Source of the DNA: an uncultured Clostridia bacterium
GTDB lineage: Bacteria; Bacillota; Clostridia; UMGS1883
Direction of reading: 5' to 3'
DNA: 34,555 nucleotides
Assembly: GCA_947626145.1 (NCBI GenBank)
Contig: CANQRB010000015.1
Coordinates: 1 to 34,555, forward strand
The translations under genes were made by a program, and so were the position numbers. Shown here one piece after another: positions 7,734-15,667 of the stretch (the first letter of the stretch is position 1; every line of letters starts with the position of its first letter). The notes under the pieces are model-generated. The model worked only from the letters and a program-made list of their open reading frames with translations, did not search any database and had not been told where the DNA came from.

Positions 7734-8285
7734 TTACTGTTTTCTGTACGCCTGACGCTGGGTTTCGTAGGCGTTATTGCCGAGGCTGTCAATGACCACC
7801 ACGGCGGGGAAGTCCTCCACCTCAAGGCGGACTATTTCCTCGGCCCCAAGGTCGGGAAAGGCCACGGGCGTCCGGGCTTTGACCCGACTGGCCAGCAGCG
7901 CGCCGGCTCCGCCGATGGCGGCAAAGTACACGGCGGTGTGCTTTTTCATGGCTTCTATTACCTCGGGGCGGCGTTCGCCCTTACCTATCATGCCCGTTTC
8001 GCCCAAAGCTATGAGCCTGGGGGCGTAGGCGTCCATCCGGCCGCTGGTGGTGGGGCCGCAGCTGCCGATGATCTCCCCCTCCCGGGCGGGAGTGGGGCCC
8101 ACGTAGTATATCACGCTGTCCTTCAGATCGAAGGGCAGCTCTTCGCCCCGATCCAGCATCTGGCACAGCCGTTTGTGGGCGGCGTCACGGGCGGTGTATA
8201 TGCTGCCGCTGATGAGCACCTCGTCGCCGGCACGGAGCTTGGCGGCCTCGGCCCTGGTCAGCGGGGCAGTTATTTTGATTGGCAT
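7734..8285 (-). CDS. Class I fumarate hydratase, beta subunit (C-terminal domain)
   Basis: 183 residues behind an ideal AAGGAGGT. It shows family motifs: GDEVLISGSIYTARDAAHKRL, YYVGPTP, IGSCGPTTSGRMD, TGMIGKG and YFAAIGGAGALLA. In the two-subunit Fe-S fumarases (and tartrate dehydratases) this chain pairs with an alpha chain that holds the 4Fe-4S cluster; together they interconvert fumarate and malate. The alpha gene normally lies directly upstream, but here the upstream stretch is repeat copy d followed by a HAD gene. The alpha subunit must be elsewhere or missing. Tartrate dehydratase beta cannot be excluded from sequence alone. Confidence 0.9.
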   Translation of the reverse strand: MPIKITAPLTRAEAAKLRAGDEVLISGSIYTARDAAHKRLCQMLDRGEELPFDLKDSVIYYVGPTPAREGEIIGSCGPTTSGRMDAYAPRLIALGETGMIGKGERRPEVIEAMKKHTAVYFAAIGGAGALLASRVKARTPVAFPDLGAEEIVRLEVEDFPAVVVIDSLGNNAYETQRQAYRKQ

Positions 8286-8303
8286 GGGATAACCTCCTTC
8301 GGT

Positions 8304-8712
8304 GAAATTAGGAATGAGGAATTAGGAATGAGGAATAGGTTGTACAGCGGGGTTATTTGTCGTTGTTAACGTAATTGATATGTATAAATGACAGAAGTTC
8401 AGTAGGGCGCGACGACCCCGGCGCGCCGCTGTGCGGGTTTGTAGTAAATATGACAGATTGTGCCAAGGCTTCCCCTGGAGGGGAAGCTGTCGGCGTGAGC
8501 CGACTGATGAGGTGTAGCCGCTTTGCGGCGTTATTTTTTTATTTATAACGGACGCTGCGCGTCCTACACCTCATCCGGCGCTGACGCGCCACCTTCCCCT
8601 CAAAGGGGAAGGCTATGCGGCGGTTGTCATTGTTACATTTACGGTACACACACGCGAACGCCGTAAATGTTCCGTCAGTATTCCTCACTCCTCATTCCTA
8701 ATTCCTCATTTT
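8304..8712. repeat. Intergenic repeat copy d (full length, carrying a nested second repeat)
   Basis: Both inverted ends are present (GAAATTAGGAATGAGGAATT at left; CTCCTCATTCCTAATTCCTC at right), with the GGGCGCGACGACCCCGGCGC module at about 8406-8425. A different element is nested at about 8459-8612. The right end overlaps the last codons of the HAD gene and supplies its TGA stop. Confidence 0.9.
8459..8612. repeat. Nested MITE-like repeat of a second family
   Basis: About 154 bp with its own inverted ends: AAGGCTTCCCCTGGAGGGG against CCCCTCAAAGGGGAAGGCT, and TGATGAGGTGT against ACACCTCATCC. Two GC-rich hairpins lie inside (GTCGGC-GTGA-GCCGAC and GGACGC-TGC-GCGTCC). Similar sequences are, from memory, common in Ruminococcaceae/Oscillospiraceae genomes. 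Confidence 0.7.
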
Positions 8713-9737
8713 TCCATCATGTGCAGCACGTCCGGCAGAATATATTCCGCGCCGGTCTCCTCGAAGTAGGGCCGGGCCTTTTCGCCGCTTATGCCGGTGA
8801 GCACCGCCAGAAAATCCGCGCCCATGGCCTTTGCGGCCAGAATGTCGCTGCCGGCGTCACCCACGACGAGGGCGCGTTCTATGGGGGCGGGGTCATAGTC
8901 CCCCCGATACAGGCGGATATCGTCATAATCCGCGCCGTAGAGGGATTTCAGGAACATATAGGGCCGGGGCTTGGACAGGCTGGTCTCGATACCCGCCAGA
9001 CGGAGGGTTTCCTCCCCACGGACTATAAAGTCGGAGTCGATGGTAGATGCCGGATCGAAGTACCGCAGGCAGTCCCAGCGCTCGAGGGGCTTGGTCAGCT
9101 CGAAGCGGTTGCGGCCGGTGGCTATGCCAAGGGTCTTGTCCCCGCCGGTAAGAGCCGTCAGCAGCTCACGCAGGCCCTCCAAGGGAACTATGGGGTCCTC
9201 GGTCTGCCACATACCCGGCTTGCCCTTGTGAGCGGATCTGCCGCCCCACATACTTTCAAAGAGCTCGTCCCCCAAGTACCACTCCTGGAACAGGTCGCGG
9301 CACTTTTTCCACAGCGGGCCGTCCCGAACCGTTTCGGACAGGGGCAGGGAATAGACCTCCGAGGAAAGGCGCGCCGCTTCCTCATAGAGGTCGAAGGCCA
9401 GCAGGCCGCCGTCCCGCACGTGGGCGGTCATTTCCGCCGGAGCGAGACCCCGGCTCAGATAACAGAAAGCCAGCCAGCACAGATCCCAGTTGGAGTTGAC
9501 GCCTTTTTCCTTGGCGGCGGCGATGAAGCGGTCGTTGTCGAAAAGCTCCGCCCGAATTGAGCGGAAATTTTCTCCGGCGGAGGCGGGGACGTCCCCCACG
9601 CCGTAGTAGAGCCGGTCGTTCAGCAGCTCGTATGCGGTGAGGGCGGCGATGTTCCAGTAATTCTGTTCGCCGGTTATGACGCCGTCCATATCGAATATTA
9701 TTTTGTCGTATTTGTCCAGAAATTTCGCGAGCTTCAT
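8706..9737 (-). CDS. HAD-superfamily phosphatase coupled to hisB-like gene
   Basis: 343 residues. HAD motif I is DMDGV (Asp16, Asp18), motif II is ATGR (Thr207), Lys256 is in SKPRPY, and motif IV is VVGDAGSD (Asp294, Asp298). A large insert of about 170 residues after motif I acts as a cap. It starts one base after the stop of the hisB-like gene, so translation is probably coupled. The context suggests a phosphatase in the same pathway. Histidinol-phosphate phosphatase is the obvious guess, since E. coli HisB fuses a HAD phosphatase to the dehydratase. That is inference, and the neighbours are themselves unusual. The last codons and the TGA stop lie in repeat copy d. Confidence 0.85.
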   Translation of the reverse strand: MKLAKFLDKYDKIIFDMDGVITGEQNYWNIAALTAYELLNDRLYYGVGDVPASAGENFRSIRAELFDNDRFIAAAKEKGVNSNWDLCWLAFCYLSRGLAPAEMTAHVRDGGLLAFDLYEEAARLSSEVYSLPLSETVRDGPLWKKCRDLFQEWYLGDELFESMWGGRSAHKGKPGMWQTEDPIVPLEGLRELLTALTGGDKTLGIATGRNRFELTKPLERWDCLRYFDPASTIDSDFIVRGEETLRLAGIETSLSKPRPYMFLKSLYGADYDDIRLYRGDYDPAPIERALVVGDAGSDILAAKAMGADFLAVLTGISGEKARPYFEETGAEYILPDVLHMMEK

Positions 9738-9738
9738 G

Positions 9739-10347
9739 TCAGTCCTTTTCCACGGTATAAGTAATGCTTCCGGCCACGCCGCTGGTCATGCCCCTGCGGG
9801 AGGGATCCTCGCCGTAGGCCCGGCCCAGAGCCACGCCAAAGGCGCGGAAAGCCGCCTCCCAGATGTGGTGGGAATTTTCGCCCTTGCGGACGTCCAGATG
9901 GACGGTGGCCCTTGCCCCCTGGGCAAAGCCGTCGAGAAAGACAAGGAGATCCTCGCTTGCCATGCCCTCAGTCACCGGGGGAACCTCCACGGCCGAGGAG
10001 AAGTCGAAAAGGCTGCGGCCCTCGAGACTGACGGCGCAGTCGGCCTTGGCTTCGTCGATTATGCCGATACCGTCGCCGAAGCCCCTGCCGGAATTTTCGG
10101 CGGCGTACTCGTAGAAAGCCCGGCCCACGGTCTGGCCCAGATCCTCGCAGACCACGTGGGCCAGGTCGAACTTGTCCAGCTCCACGCCAACCTCGATGTT
10201 GAAGCCACAGCGCCAGACTATCTGCTCAATCATGTGGCTCAGGAAGGGGATCGGGGTGTTGATCTTTTGACGGTAGTCCGCAGCTATGGGGGCGGGGGTG
10301 AGCCTAACCGTGATCTTGCTTTCGGTTGTTTCGCGGGTAACGGTCAT
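9739..10347 (-). CDS. hisB: Divergent imidazoleglycerol-phosphate dehydratase-like protein (HisB family)
   Basis: 202 residues, the normal length, behind GGAGGT. The fold is recognisable: TRETTESKI, KINTPIPFLSHM, CEDLGQTVGRA, IDEAKADCAVSLEGR, and ENSHHIWEAAFRAFG. HisB normally removes water from imidazole-glycerol phosphate using two manganese ions held by two HHxxE motifs. The second motif is intact (His160, His161, Glu164), but the first reads His64-Val65-x-x-Glu68, so one of its histidines is gone. FDHM has become LSHM (Ser37), and the conserved THG near residue 46 is Arg-Cys-Gly. It may be a HisB with altered metal binding, or a paralogue with another substrate. Confidence 0.8.
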   Translation of the reverse strand: MTVTRETTESKITVRLTPAPIAADYRQKINTPIPFLSHMIEQIVWRCGFNIEVGVELDKFDLAHVVCEDLGQTVGRAFYEYAAENSGRGFGDGIGIIDEAKADCAVSLEGRSLFDFSSAVEVPPVTEGMASEDLLVFLDGFAQGARATVHLDVRKGENSHHIWEAAFRAFGVALGRAYGEDPSRRGMTSGVAGSITYTVEKD

Positions 10348-10365
10348 TTGGGATACCTCCTGTGG

Positions 10366-10578
10366 TTTAATTAGGAATGAGGAATGAGGAATATTTTAAA
10401 ATGAGGAATTAGGAATGAGGAATGAGGAATATTGGCAGTGCAGCTCCGGCATTTTGTATGTATGGACCGTAAACATAATTGATACCATAGGTACGACCTC
10501 AGCCGTCTATCGTTAAACATTTACAGCGGAAACGACAATACATTTATTCCTAATTCCTCACTCCTCATTCCTCATTAT
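10366..10578. repeat. Intergenic repeat copy e (between hisD-like and hisB-like genes)
   Basis: The left end is duplicated (about 10371-10393 and 10403-10431, each a run of GGAAT/TGAGGAAT). The right inverted end is at about 10550-10578. The hairpin module is decayed (ACGACCTCAGCCGTC). It lies inside the putative minus-strand operon, five bases beyond the hisD-like stop. Confidence 0.85.
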
Positions 10579-10581
10579 GCT

Positions 10582-11874
10582 TTACTTTCTCTCCTCAACG
10601 GCCAGACGGTGGGTTTCAAATCCCTCGACACGGGCGATTCGGGCGGCGTGGCCGCGCACCATCTCAAAGCCGGCCTTGGAGGCGTAGCCCACGCTGGAGC
10701 GCTTGAGGAAGTCCATGACGGACACGGAGGAATAAGTCTTGGCAAAGCCGCCGGTAGGCAGTATGGCGTTGGGGCCAAGAACAAAGTTGCACAGGGTCAC
10801 GGGGGTGTACTCGCCGAGGAGTATCTCGCCGGCGTTCTTAATGTCGGGCAGAACCTCGAAGGGCTTCTCGCACATTACCTCCATGTGCTCGGGGGCGTAG
10901 TCGTTGACGAACTGCACGGACTCGGCCAGAGAATCGGTGAGGACGATGCCGCCGTAGGTGGAGAACACCGTTTCCACAAAGCTCCGGCGCTTCTCGCTGA
11001 GCTTGGGAAGCTGGGCCTCCACAAGGGGAACGACCTTCCCGGCCAGCTCGGCGCTGTGGGTAACGAGCAGGGCGGCGCTGTCGGGGCCGTGCTCGGCCTC
11101 GATCATCAGGTCGAGTGCCACCTTCTGGGGGTCGGCCTTTTCGTCGGCCAGAATTATGCACTCGCTGGGGCCGGCGGGGAGACCGGCGTCTATCTGCTGG
11201 GCCAGCACACGCTTGGCGGCGGTGGCGTAGGAGTTGCCGGGGCCGATTATCTTGTGGCACTTGGGAATGGTATCGGTGCCGTAGGCCACGGCGGCCACGG
11301 CCTGAATACCGCCGGCCTTATAGATCTCGGTTATGCCGATGACCTTGGCGGCGCAGAGTATGGCGTCGTCAACGTCGCCGTTTTCGTTGGGAGGGGTGAT
11401 CACCCGAATGTGGGGCACCCTGGCCACCGCCGCCGGAACGCCCAGCATGAGCATTACCGAGGGGAAGCTGCCCTTGCCCCGGGGTACGTAAAGGCACACG
11501 TCCACGATGGGGGTGGTCTTTTCGCCCACCATCAGGCCCTTGTCCACGTTGGTGAACCACATTTCCTCGGGGAGCTGCTTCTCGTGGAAGTCATAGATAT
11601 TTTTATACGCGTACTCGATGGCGGCCCGGGTCTCGGGGTCAAGACGGGCATAGCCCGCCTCTATCTCATCGGGAGTGACCTTGATCTTGTCGGGAGCCAG
11701 AGCCACGTGGTCGAACTTTTCGGTGTATTTCAGCACGGCCTTGTCGCCGTCCCGCTTTACCTCGTCGGATATCTCCCTGGCCAGAGCCATCTGCCCGGTG
11801 ATGTCCAGCTCGGCCCGCTTCATTATGAAATCCAGCTTTTCGGGGCTGATTTCGGAGAGCTTGTAGATGTTCAT
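10582..11874 (-). CDS. hisD: Divergent histidinol dehydrogenase-like protein (HisD family)
   Basis: 430 residues, full HisD length. The family is clear from YVPRGKGSFPSVMLM, AGGIQAVAAVAYGT, KIIGPGNSYATAAKR, GLPAGPSE and YAPEHMEV. HisD oxidises histidinol to histidine with NAD+ and one zinc. The catalytic Glu329-His330 pair is kept, as are His262 and a C-terminal His422. Compared with the E. coli enzyme, the zinc ligand Gln259 is Glu, the Asp ligand of GDY is Asn363, and the His of GPNHVLPT is Ala370. Several HisD paralogues act on other alcohols (for example sulfopropanediol dehydrogenase), so the histidine label is provisional. It is first in an operon with the hisB-like and HAD genes. Confidence 0.82.
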   Translation of the reverse strand: MNIYKLSEISPEKLDFIMKRAELDITGQMALAREISDEVKRDGDKAVLKYTEKFDHVALAPDKIKVTPDEIEAGYARLDPETRAAIEYAYKNIYDFHEKQLPEEMWFTNVDKGLMVGEKTTPIVDVCLYVPRGKGSFPSVMLMLGVPAAVARVPHIRVITPPNENGDVDDAILCAAKVIGITEIYKAGGIQAVAAVAYGTDTIPKCHKIIGPGNSYATAAKRVLAQQIDAGLPAGPSECIILADEKADPQKVALDLMIEAEHGPDSAALLVTHSAELAGKVVPLVEAQLPKLSEKRRSFVETVFSTYGGIVLTDSLAESVQFVNDYAPEHMEVMCEKPFEVLPDIKNAGEILLGEYTPVTLCNFVLGPNAILPTGGFAKTYSSVSVMDFLKRSSVGYASKAGFEMVRGHAARIARVEGFETHRLAVEERK

Positions 11875-11910
11875 GGATTAAACACAGTCCTTTCGCGCAC
11901 TTTGTTTTGG

Positions 11911-12132
11911 AAAATTAGGAGTGAGGAGTGATTGAAAATTAGGAATGAGGAGTGAGGAATGAGGAATACTGACGGAACAGTTACGGCGTTTTTTTATGTG
12001 TATCGGCAATATTATAATGACGGGAGATAATTCGGGCAGTACCGCTTTACGTTATCAACGATAAATAAAGCCGATATACAATTTATTCCTCATTCCTCAT
12101 TTCTAATTCCTCATTATTCATTCCTCATTTTC
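11911..12132. repeat. Intergenic repeat copy f (in the hisD-like leader)
   Basis: Left ends at about 11911-11930 and 11936-11967, followed by GACGGAACAGTTACGGCG; right inverted ends at about 12085-12132. It lies between the minus-strand promoter near 12158-12186 and the hisD-like start, so it would be transcribed as part of the 5' leader. Confidence 0.88.
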
Positions 12133-12157
12133 CATAGTTCTTCATTACTATTGTTAC

Positions 12158-12186
12158 ATTATACAATAAAGGTCAGAGTTTTTCAA
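12158..12186 (-). promoter_or_regulatory. Promoter of the hisD-like operon
   Basis: On the minus strand: TTGAAA (12186-12181), a 17-bp spacer, and TATAAT (12163-12158). It diverges from the phage-cluster promoter, with about 32 bp between the two -35 boxes. Confidence 0.75.
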
Positions 12187-12218
12187 TAGGATTTGCCAAA
12201 AAAATTTTTAAAAATATA

Positions 12219-12247
12219 TTGACATGGGAATTTTGGGGTGCTATCAT
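12219..12247 (+). promoter_or_regulatory. Promoter of the head-tail gene cluster
   Basis: Consensus TTGACA (12219-12224), a 17-bp spacer, and TATCAT (12242-12247). The expected start is near 12254. It is the only strong plus-strand promoter I see before the terminase. Confidence 0.72.
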
Positions 12248-12258
12248 ATATTCAAACA

Positions 12259-12272
12259 CGAACATATGTTCG
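12259..12272 (+). promoter_or_regulatory. LexA (SOS) operator
   Basis: CGAACATATGTTCG is a perfect palindrome and an exact match to the Bacillus/Firmicutes LexA box CGAAC-RNRY-GTTYG. It lies at about +5 to +18 of the predicted transcript, where a bound repressor would block initiation. It implies direct SOS control of the particle genes. Confidence 0.85.
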
Positions 12273-12374
12273 CATTTTTGTGACGAACGACCCAAAGATG
12301 AACGCCGGTTAAACAGCATTGTGCCGAACGGCAGGCGTTATTTGATCGGCGTTTACGAAAGACAGGAGGCTGAA

Positions 12375-12671
12375 ATGACAAGAAGAAAAAACGAGCTGGG
12401 CGTCAAATTTTGTATAGTCTGCGGAAAACGGATCCCCGAGTGCAGCAGCCGCCACAAAATTTGCAGCAACCGCTGCGCCCGCAAGCGGAAAAATCTGGCC
12501 CGCCACGGCATGGCCGCTCCCTACGAGTACGCCGCCGAGCCGCCCATCGCCAGCTACACTCTGGGCGAGCTGAACAAAAGGGCGGCGGATATGGGACTGA
12601 GCTACGGCCAATACATGGGCAAAATTTACAGCGGGGGTATAAGCTTTGAAGGTATCCGAAGAGCGAATTGA
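12375..12671 (+). CDS. Small zinc-finger-like phage protein upstream of terminase
   Basis: 98 residues, starting at the ATG at 12375 behind CAGGAGGC. The N-terminal half is basic with CIVCGKR, then CSSRHKICSNRCARKRK, a likely Cys4 zinc knuckle that may bind nucleic acid. The C-terminal half (YTLGELNKRAADMGLSYGQY) looks like a helical motif often seen in small proteins next to terminases. It is the first gene of the LexA-controlled cluster and overlaps the terminase start by 26 bases. It could be a regulator or a packaging accessory; the function is not established. Confidence 0.75.
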   Translation: MTRRKNELGVKFCIVCGKRIPECSSRHKICSNRCARKRKNLARHGMAAPYEYAAEPPIASYTLGELNKRAADMGLSYGQYMGKIYSGGISFEGIRRAN

Positions 12672-14163
12672 GGAATTTTTCCGCGAATGCGAAAGGGACG
12701 GACGGCCGCCCACGACCACGGGACTGGCCATGGCGCTGGACTTCAGCAGCCGGGCCGCCATGGCCGGATACAGGGGAACGGCGGAGGAAAAGGAGCTGCT
12801 GGAGCGGGCGGCGCTGAGGATAGAGAACTTCAACGAGGAAAAGCTCTTTGAAAAGGACTATGTCCGAAGCGCCATCTTCAACCTGACCAACGCTTACGAA
12901 AAGGACGGGTCCGGCGGCGGCGGAAGCCTGAGACTGCCGGCGGAGCTGGTGGGTTCGGCCTTTGTGGATCTGTACCGGGACATAAGCGCCGGCGCCCACG
13001 GGGAGTATGTGCTCAAGGGCGGGCGCGGCAGCGCCAAGTCCTCCTTTACGGCGCTGGTGGTGGTGGAGCGGCTGATGCGCCGCCCCGAGGAACACGCCGT
13101 GGCCATGCGTCAGGTGGGCGCCACCCTCAAGGACAGCGTCTACGCCCGGATTTGCTGGGCCATCGACGCTCTGGGACTGGAGGACGAGTTCGAGAAAAAG
13201 CTCATGCCGCTGGAGCTTGTCCGCCGAAGCACCGGACAGAAGATATACTTCCGAGGGGCGGACGACCCCGCCAAGCTCAAGTCCCTGACGCCGCCCTTCG
13301 GCCACGTGGGCGCACTGTGGCTGGAGGAGCTGGATCAGTTCGGCGGCGAGGCCGGCATAAGGAGCATAATCCAGAGCCTGATCAGGGGCGGGGACGGACT
13401 GGTGATGATGACCTTCAACCCTCCCCCCTCCCGCAACAGCTGGGTCAACCGCTGGGTCGCCATGCCCAAGAAAAACCGCCTTGTCCACCACAGCACCTAT
13501 CTGGACGTGCCGGAGAGCTGGCTGGGGCGGCGCTTTATCGAGGAGGCGGAGTACCTGAAGGAGAGCGACCCCAAGGCCTACGCCCACGAGTATCTGGGCG
13601 AGTGCGTGGGTCTGGGCGGGGCGGTGTTCGAAAATCTGACCCTTCGGGAGATAAGCGACGGGGAAATTTCGGGATTCGACCGGATATACAACGGCATAGA
13701 CTGGGGCTGGTACCCCGACCCCTTCCGCTTCTGCCGCTGCGCCTATATCGCCGGGGAGCGCAGGCTCTTCATCTTTGACGAGCTGAGCGGGAACAAGCTC
13801 TCCAATAGGGTGATAGCCGAAAGGCTGAGGGAAAAGGGCATAAGCTACAGCGACCGGATAACCGCCGACAGCGGCGGCGAAGGCCCCAAGAGCATAGAGG
13901 ATCTCCGGACGGAGGGCTTCATGATAAGAGGGGCCGTCAAGGGGCCGGGCAGCGTGGAGTATTCCATGAAGTGGCTCTGCGGCCTGCGGGAGATAGTCGT
14001 GGACAGCGAGCGGTGCCCCCTGACCGCCAAAGAGTTTATGGAGTACGAGTTCGATACCCGGTGCGGCGAGGTGGTGGGCGGCTATCCCGACCGGAACAAC
14101 CACAGCATCGACGCCGTGAGGTACGCCATGGAGGAGGTTTGGCGGCGCCGGGGGAGGAAGTAG
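12646..14163 (+). CDS. Terminase: small-subunit domain fused to large subunit (packaging ATPase/nuclease)
   Basis: 505 residues. Residues of about 1-85 resemble a terminase small subunit (gp3-like: GRPPTTTGLAMALDFSSRAAM, then RAALRIENFNEEKLF and IFNLTNAYEK). A Gly/Ser linker at 87-95 leads into the large subunit. Walker A is GGRGSAKS (125-132) and Walker B is ALWLEELD (223-230). The C-terminal nuclease has acidic residues in GIDWGW, TADSGG and NNHSIDAVRY. It cuts DNA and pumps it into the prohead. The two subunits are normally separate genes, so a fusion is unusual. The stop codon abuts repeat copy g. Confidence 0.9.
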   Translation: MKVSEERIEEFFRECERDGRPPTTTGLAMALDFSSRAAMAGYRGTAEEKELLERAALRIENFNEEKLFEKDYVRSAIFNLTNAYEKDGSGGGGSLRLPAELVGSAFVDLYRDISAGAHGEYVLKGGRGSAKSSFTALVVVERLMRRPEEHAVAMRQVGATLKDSVYARICWAIDALGLEDEFEKKLMPLELVRRSTGQKIYFRGADDPAKLKSLTPPFGHVGALWLEELDQFGGEAGIRSIIQSLIRGGDGLVMMTFNPPPSRNSWVNRWVAMPKKNRLVHHSTYLDVPESWLGRRFIEEAEYLKESDPKAYAHEYLGECVGLGGAVFENLTLREISDGEISGFDRIYNGIDWGWYPDPFRFCRCAYIAGERRLFIFDELSGNKLSNRVIAERLREKGISYSDRITADSGGEGPKSIEDLRTEGFMIRGAVKGPGSVEYSMKWLCGLREIVVDSERCPLTAKEFMEYEFDTRCGEVVGGYPDRNNHSIDAVRYAMEEVWRRRGRK

Positions 14164-14336
14164 GAAATGAGGAGTGAGGAATGAGGAGTGAGGAATGAGG
14201 AATATTGGGGCGGCAGTTACATTATTTGTCATTGTTTCGTATGCGGTACACACGCCAACAAGATACAACCTCACACTCTCAACGACAAAATGCCGTAACT
14301 GCTTCGTCAGTATTCCTAATTCCTAATTCCTAATTT
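14164..14336. repeat. Intergenic repeat copy g (inside the phage cluster)
   Basis: Left ends are at about 14164-14204 (runs of GAGTGAGGAATGAGGA) and the right inverted end is at about 14308-14336. Near the right end is TGCCGTAACTGCTTCGTCAG. The inner hairpin module is absent. It separates terminase from portal and ends just before the portal ribosome-binding site. Confidence 0.88.
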
Positions 14337-14359
14337 ACAGAGTGGATTGGAGGAGTACA

Positions 14360-15667
14360 ATGTTTTTTGGCACAGGAAAGAAAAAAAGGGCCGCAACGTC
14401 GCAGGCCGCGGCGCCGGAGGACGCAATCCCAACGGCGGCAGGCGCGGCGGAATCGGCCCGCAGGCGCTGGCGCTCCATGTACCTCAGCCCCGAGGGACTC
14501 AGGCTGGCGGCCGCCATCACCGGCGAGCTGGCACGCCTGACCACAATGGAGATGAAGGTCAGGGTGGAGGGCGGCGAAAAGGGCAAATTTCTCAGCGGGG
14601 CGCTGGCGCCCTTTGCCGCCGGACTGCGGCGTGAGCTGGAATACGGCCTGACGGACGGAGGGCTGGTGTTCAGGCCATACTATGACGGGAAGGAGCTTCG
14701 GGTCGAGACCGTCCGGGGGGACTGCTTCATACCCGTCGCCACGGACGGCGCGGGACGGGTCACCGAGGCGGTCTTTCTTCAGGAGATAAAGGGGGAGGAC
14801 GGGTACTACACCCGTGTGGAGCGGCACCGGCTGGAAAAGGGCGGCTGCCGCATAGAAAACACCGCCTACAAGAGCCGCTCCGCCGGTGAAAGGGGCCGGA
14901 AGGTGCCCCTGAGCGAAACCGGCCTGTGGGAGGACATGGCGGAGACCCTCTTTATCGAAAACGTGGATCGGCCCCTGTTCGGCCTGTTCCGCACCCCCTC
15001 GGCCAACCCCGCCGACCCCGCCTCACCTATGGGCGCGGCGGTTTTTGCCGGGGCCGAGGGCCTGATAAGGGACGCGGACAGACTGTACAAAAACCTGCTG
15101 TGGGAGTTCGAGAGCGGCAAGCGCCGCCTGTATGTGGACATCACCGCCTTTGACCGCGACGGCGAGGGCAATCCGAAGCTGCCGGACGCCGAGCTGTTCC
15201 GCACCGTGGACGTGAACGAGAGCAATTTTTTCAGCGAGTGGTCGCCCCAGCTTCGGAACGAGGCCATCCAGTCGGGACTGAACAGCGTCCTCCAGAGGAT
15301 AGAGTTCAACTGCGGACTGGCCTACGGCACCATATCCCAGCCGGTATATGTGGAAAAGACGGCGGAGGAGATAAGGGCATCCAAACAGAGAAGCTACAGC
15401 TTTGTCTGCGACCTCCAGAACCAGCTCAGGCGGGCGCTGGAGGAGCTGATATACGCCATGGACGTGTGGGCTCAGGTCTACGGCCTTGTTCCCGAGGGGG
15501 AGTACGGCTGCGCCTTTGAGTTCGACGACAGCGTGGCCGCCGACCGCCAGAAGGAGTACGAGGAAAGAGTGCGGCTGGTGGAGCTGGGCGTCATGCTGCC
15601 CTGGGAGCTGCGGGCCTGGTACTTGGGCGAGGACGAAAAAACCGCGAGGGAGGCGCTGGCCCCATGA
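14360..15667 (+). CDS. Phage portal protein
   Basis: 435 residues from the ATG at 14360, behind GGAGGAG; an in-frame GTG at 14342 overlaps the repeat end. The order after terminase, the length, and features such as MYLSPEGLRLAAAITGELAR, LRRELEYGLTDGG, GLIRDADRLYKNLLWEFES and an acidic C-terminal adaptor region (SKQRSYSFVCDLQNQLRRAL) fit an SPP1/A118-type portal. The dodecameric portal forms the DNA channel of the capsid vertex. The frame is intact, and it overlaps the next gene by four bases (ATGA). No mu-F-like minor head gene follows it, as one usually would. Confidence 0.85.
   Translation: MFFGTGKKKRAATSQAAAPEDAIPTAAGAAESARRRWRSMYLSPEGLRLAAAITGELARLTTMEMKVRVEGGEKGKFLSGALAPFAAGLRRELEYGLTDGGLVFRPYYDGKELRVETVRGDCFIPVATDGAGRVTEAVFLQEIKGEDGYYTRVERHRLEKGGCRIENTAYKSRSAGERGRKVPLSETGLWEDMAETLFIENVDRPLFGLFRTPSANPADPASPMGAAVFAGAEGLIRDADRLYKNLLWEFESGKRRLYVDITAFDRDGEGNPKLPDAELFRTVDVNESNFFSEWSPQLRNEAIQSGLNSVLQRIEFNCGLAYGTISQPVYVEKTAEEIRASKQRSYSFVCDLQNQLRRALEELIYAMDVWAQVYGLVPEGEYGCAFEFDDSVAADRQKEYEERVRLVELGVMLPWELRAWYLGEDEKTAREALAP

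Noticed and set aside
14164-14204. Short tandem units (GAGTGAGGAAT) that could suggest a CRISPR-like array
   Set aside because: The units are 6-8 bases, have no spacers, and belong to the inverted ends of the dispersed repeats. No cas gene is present.
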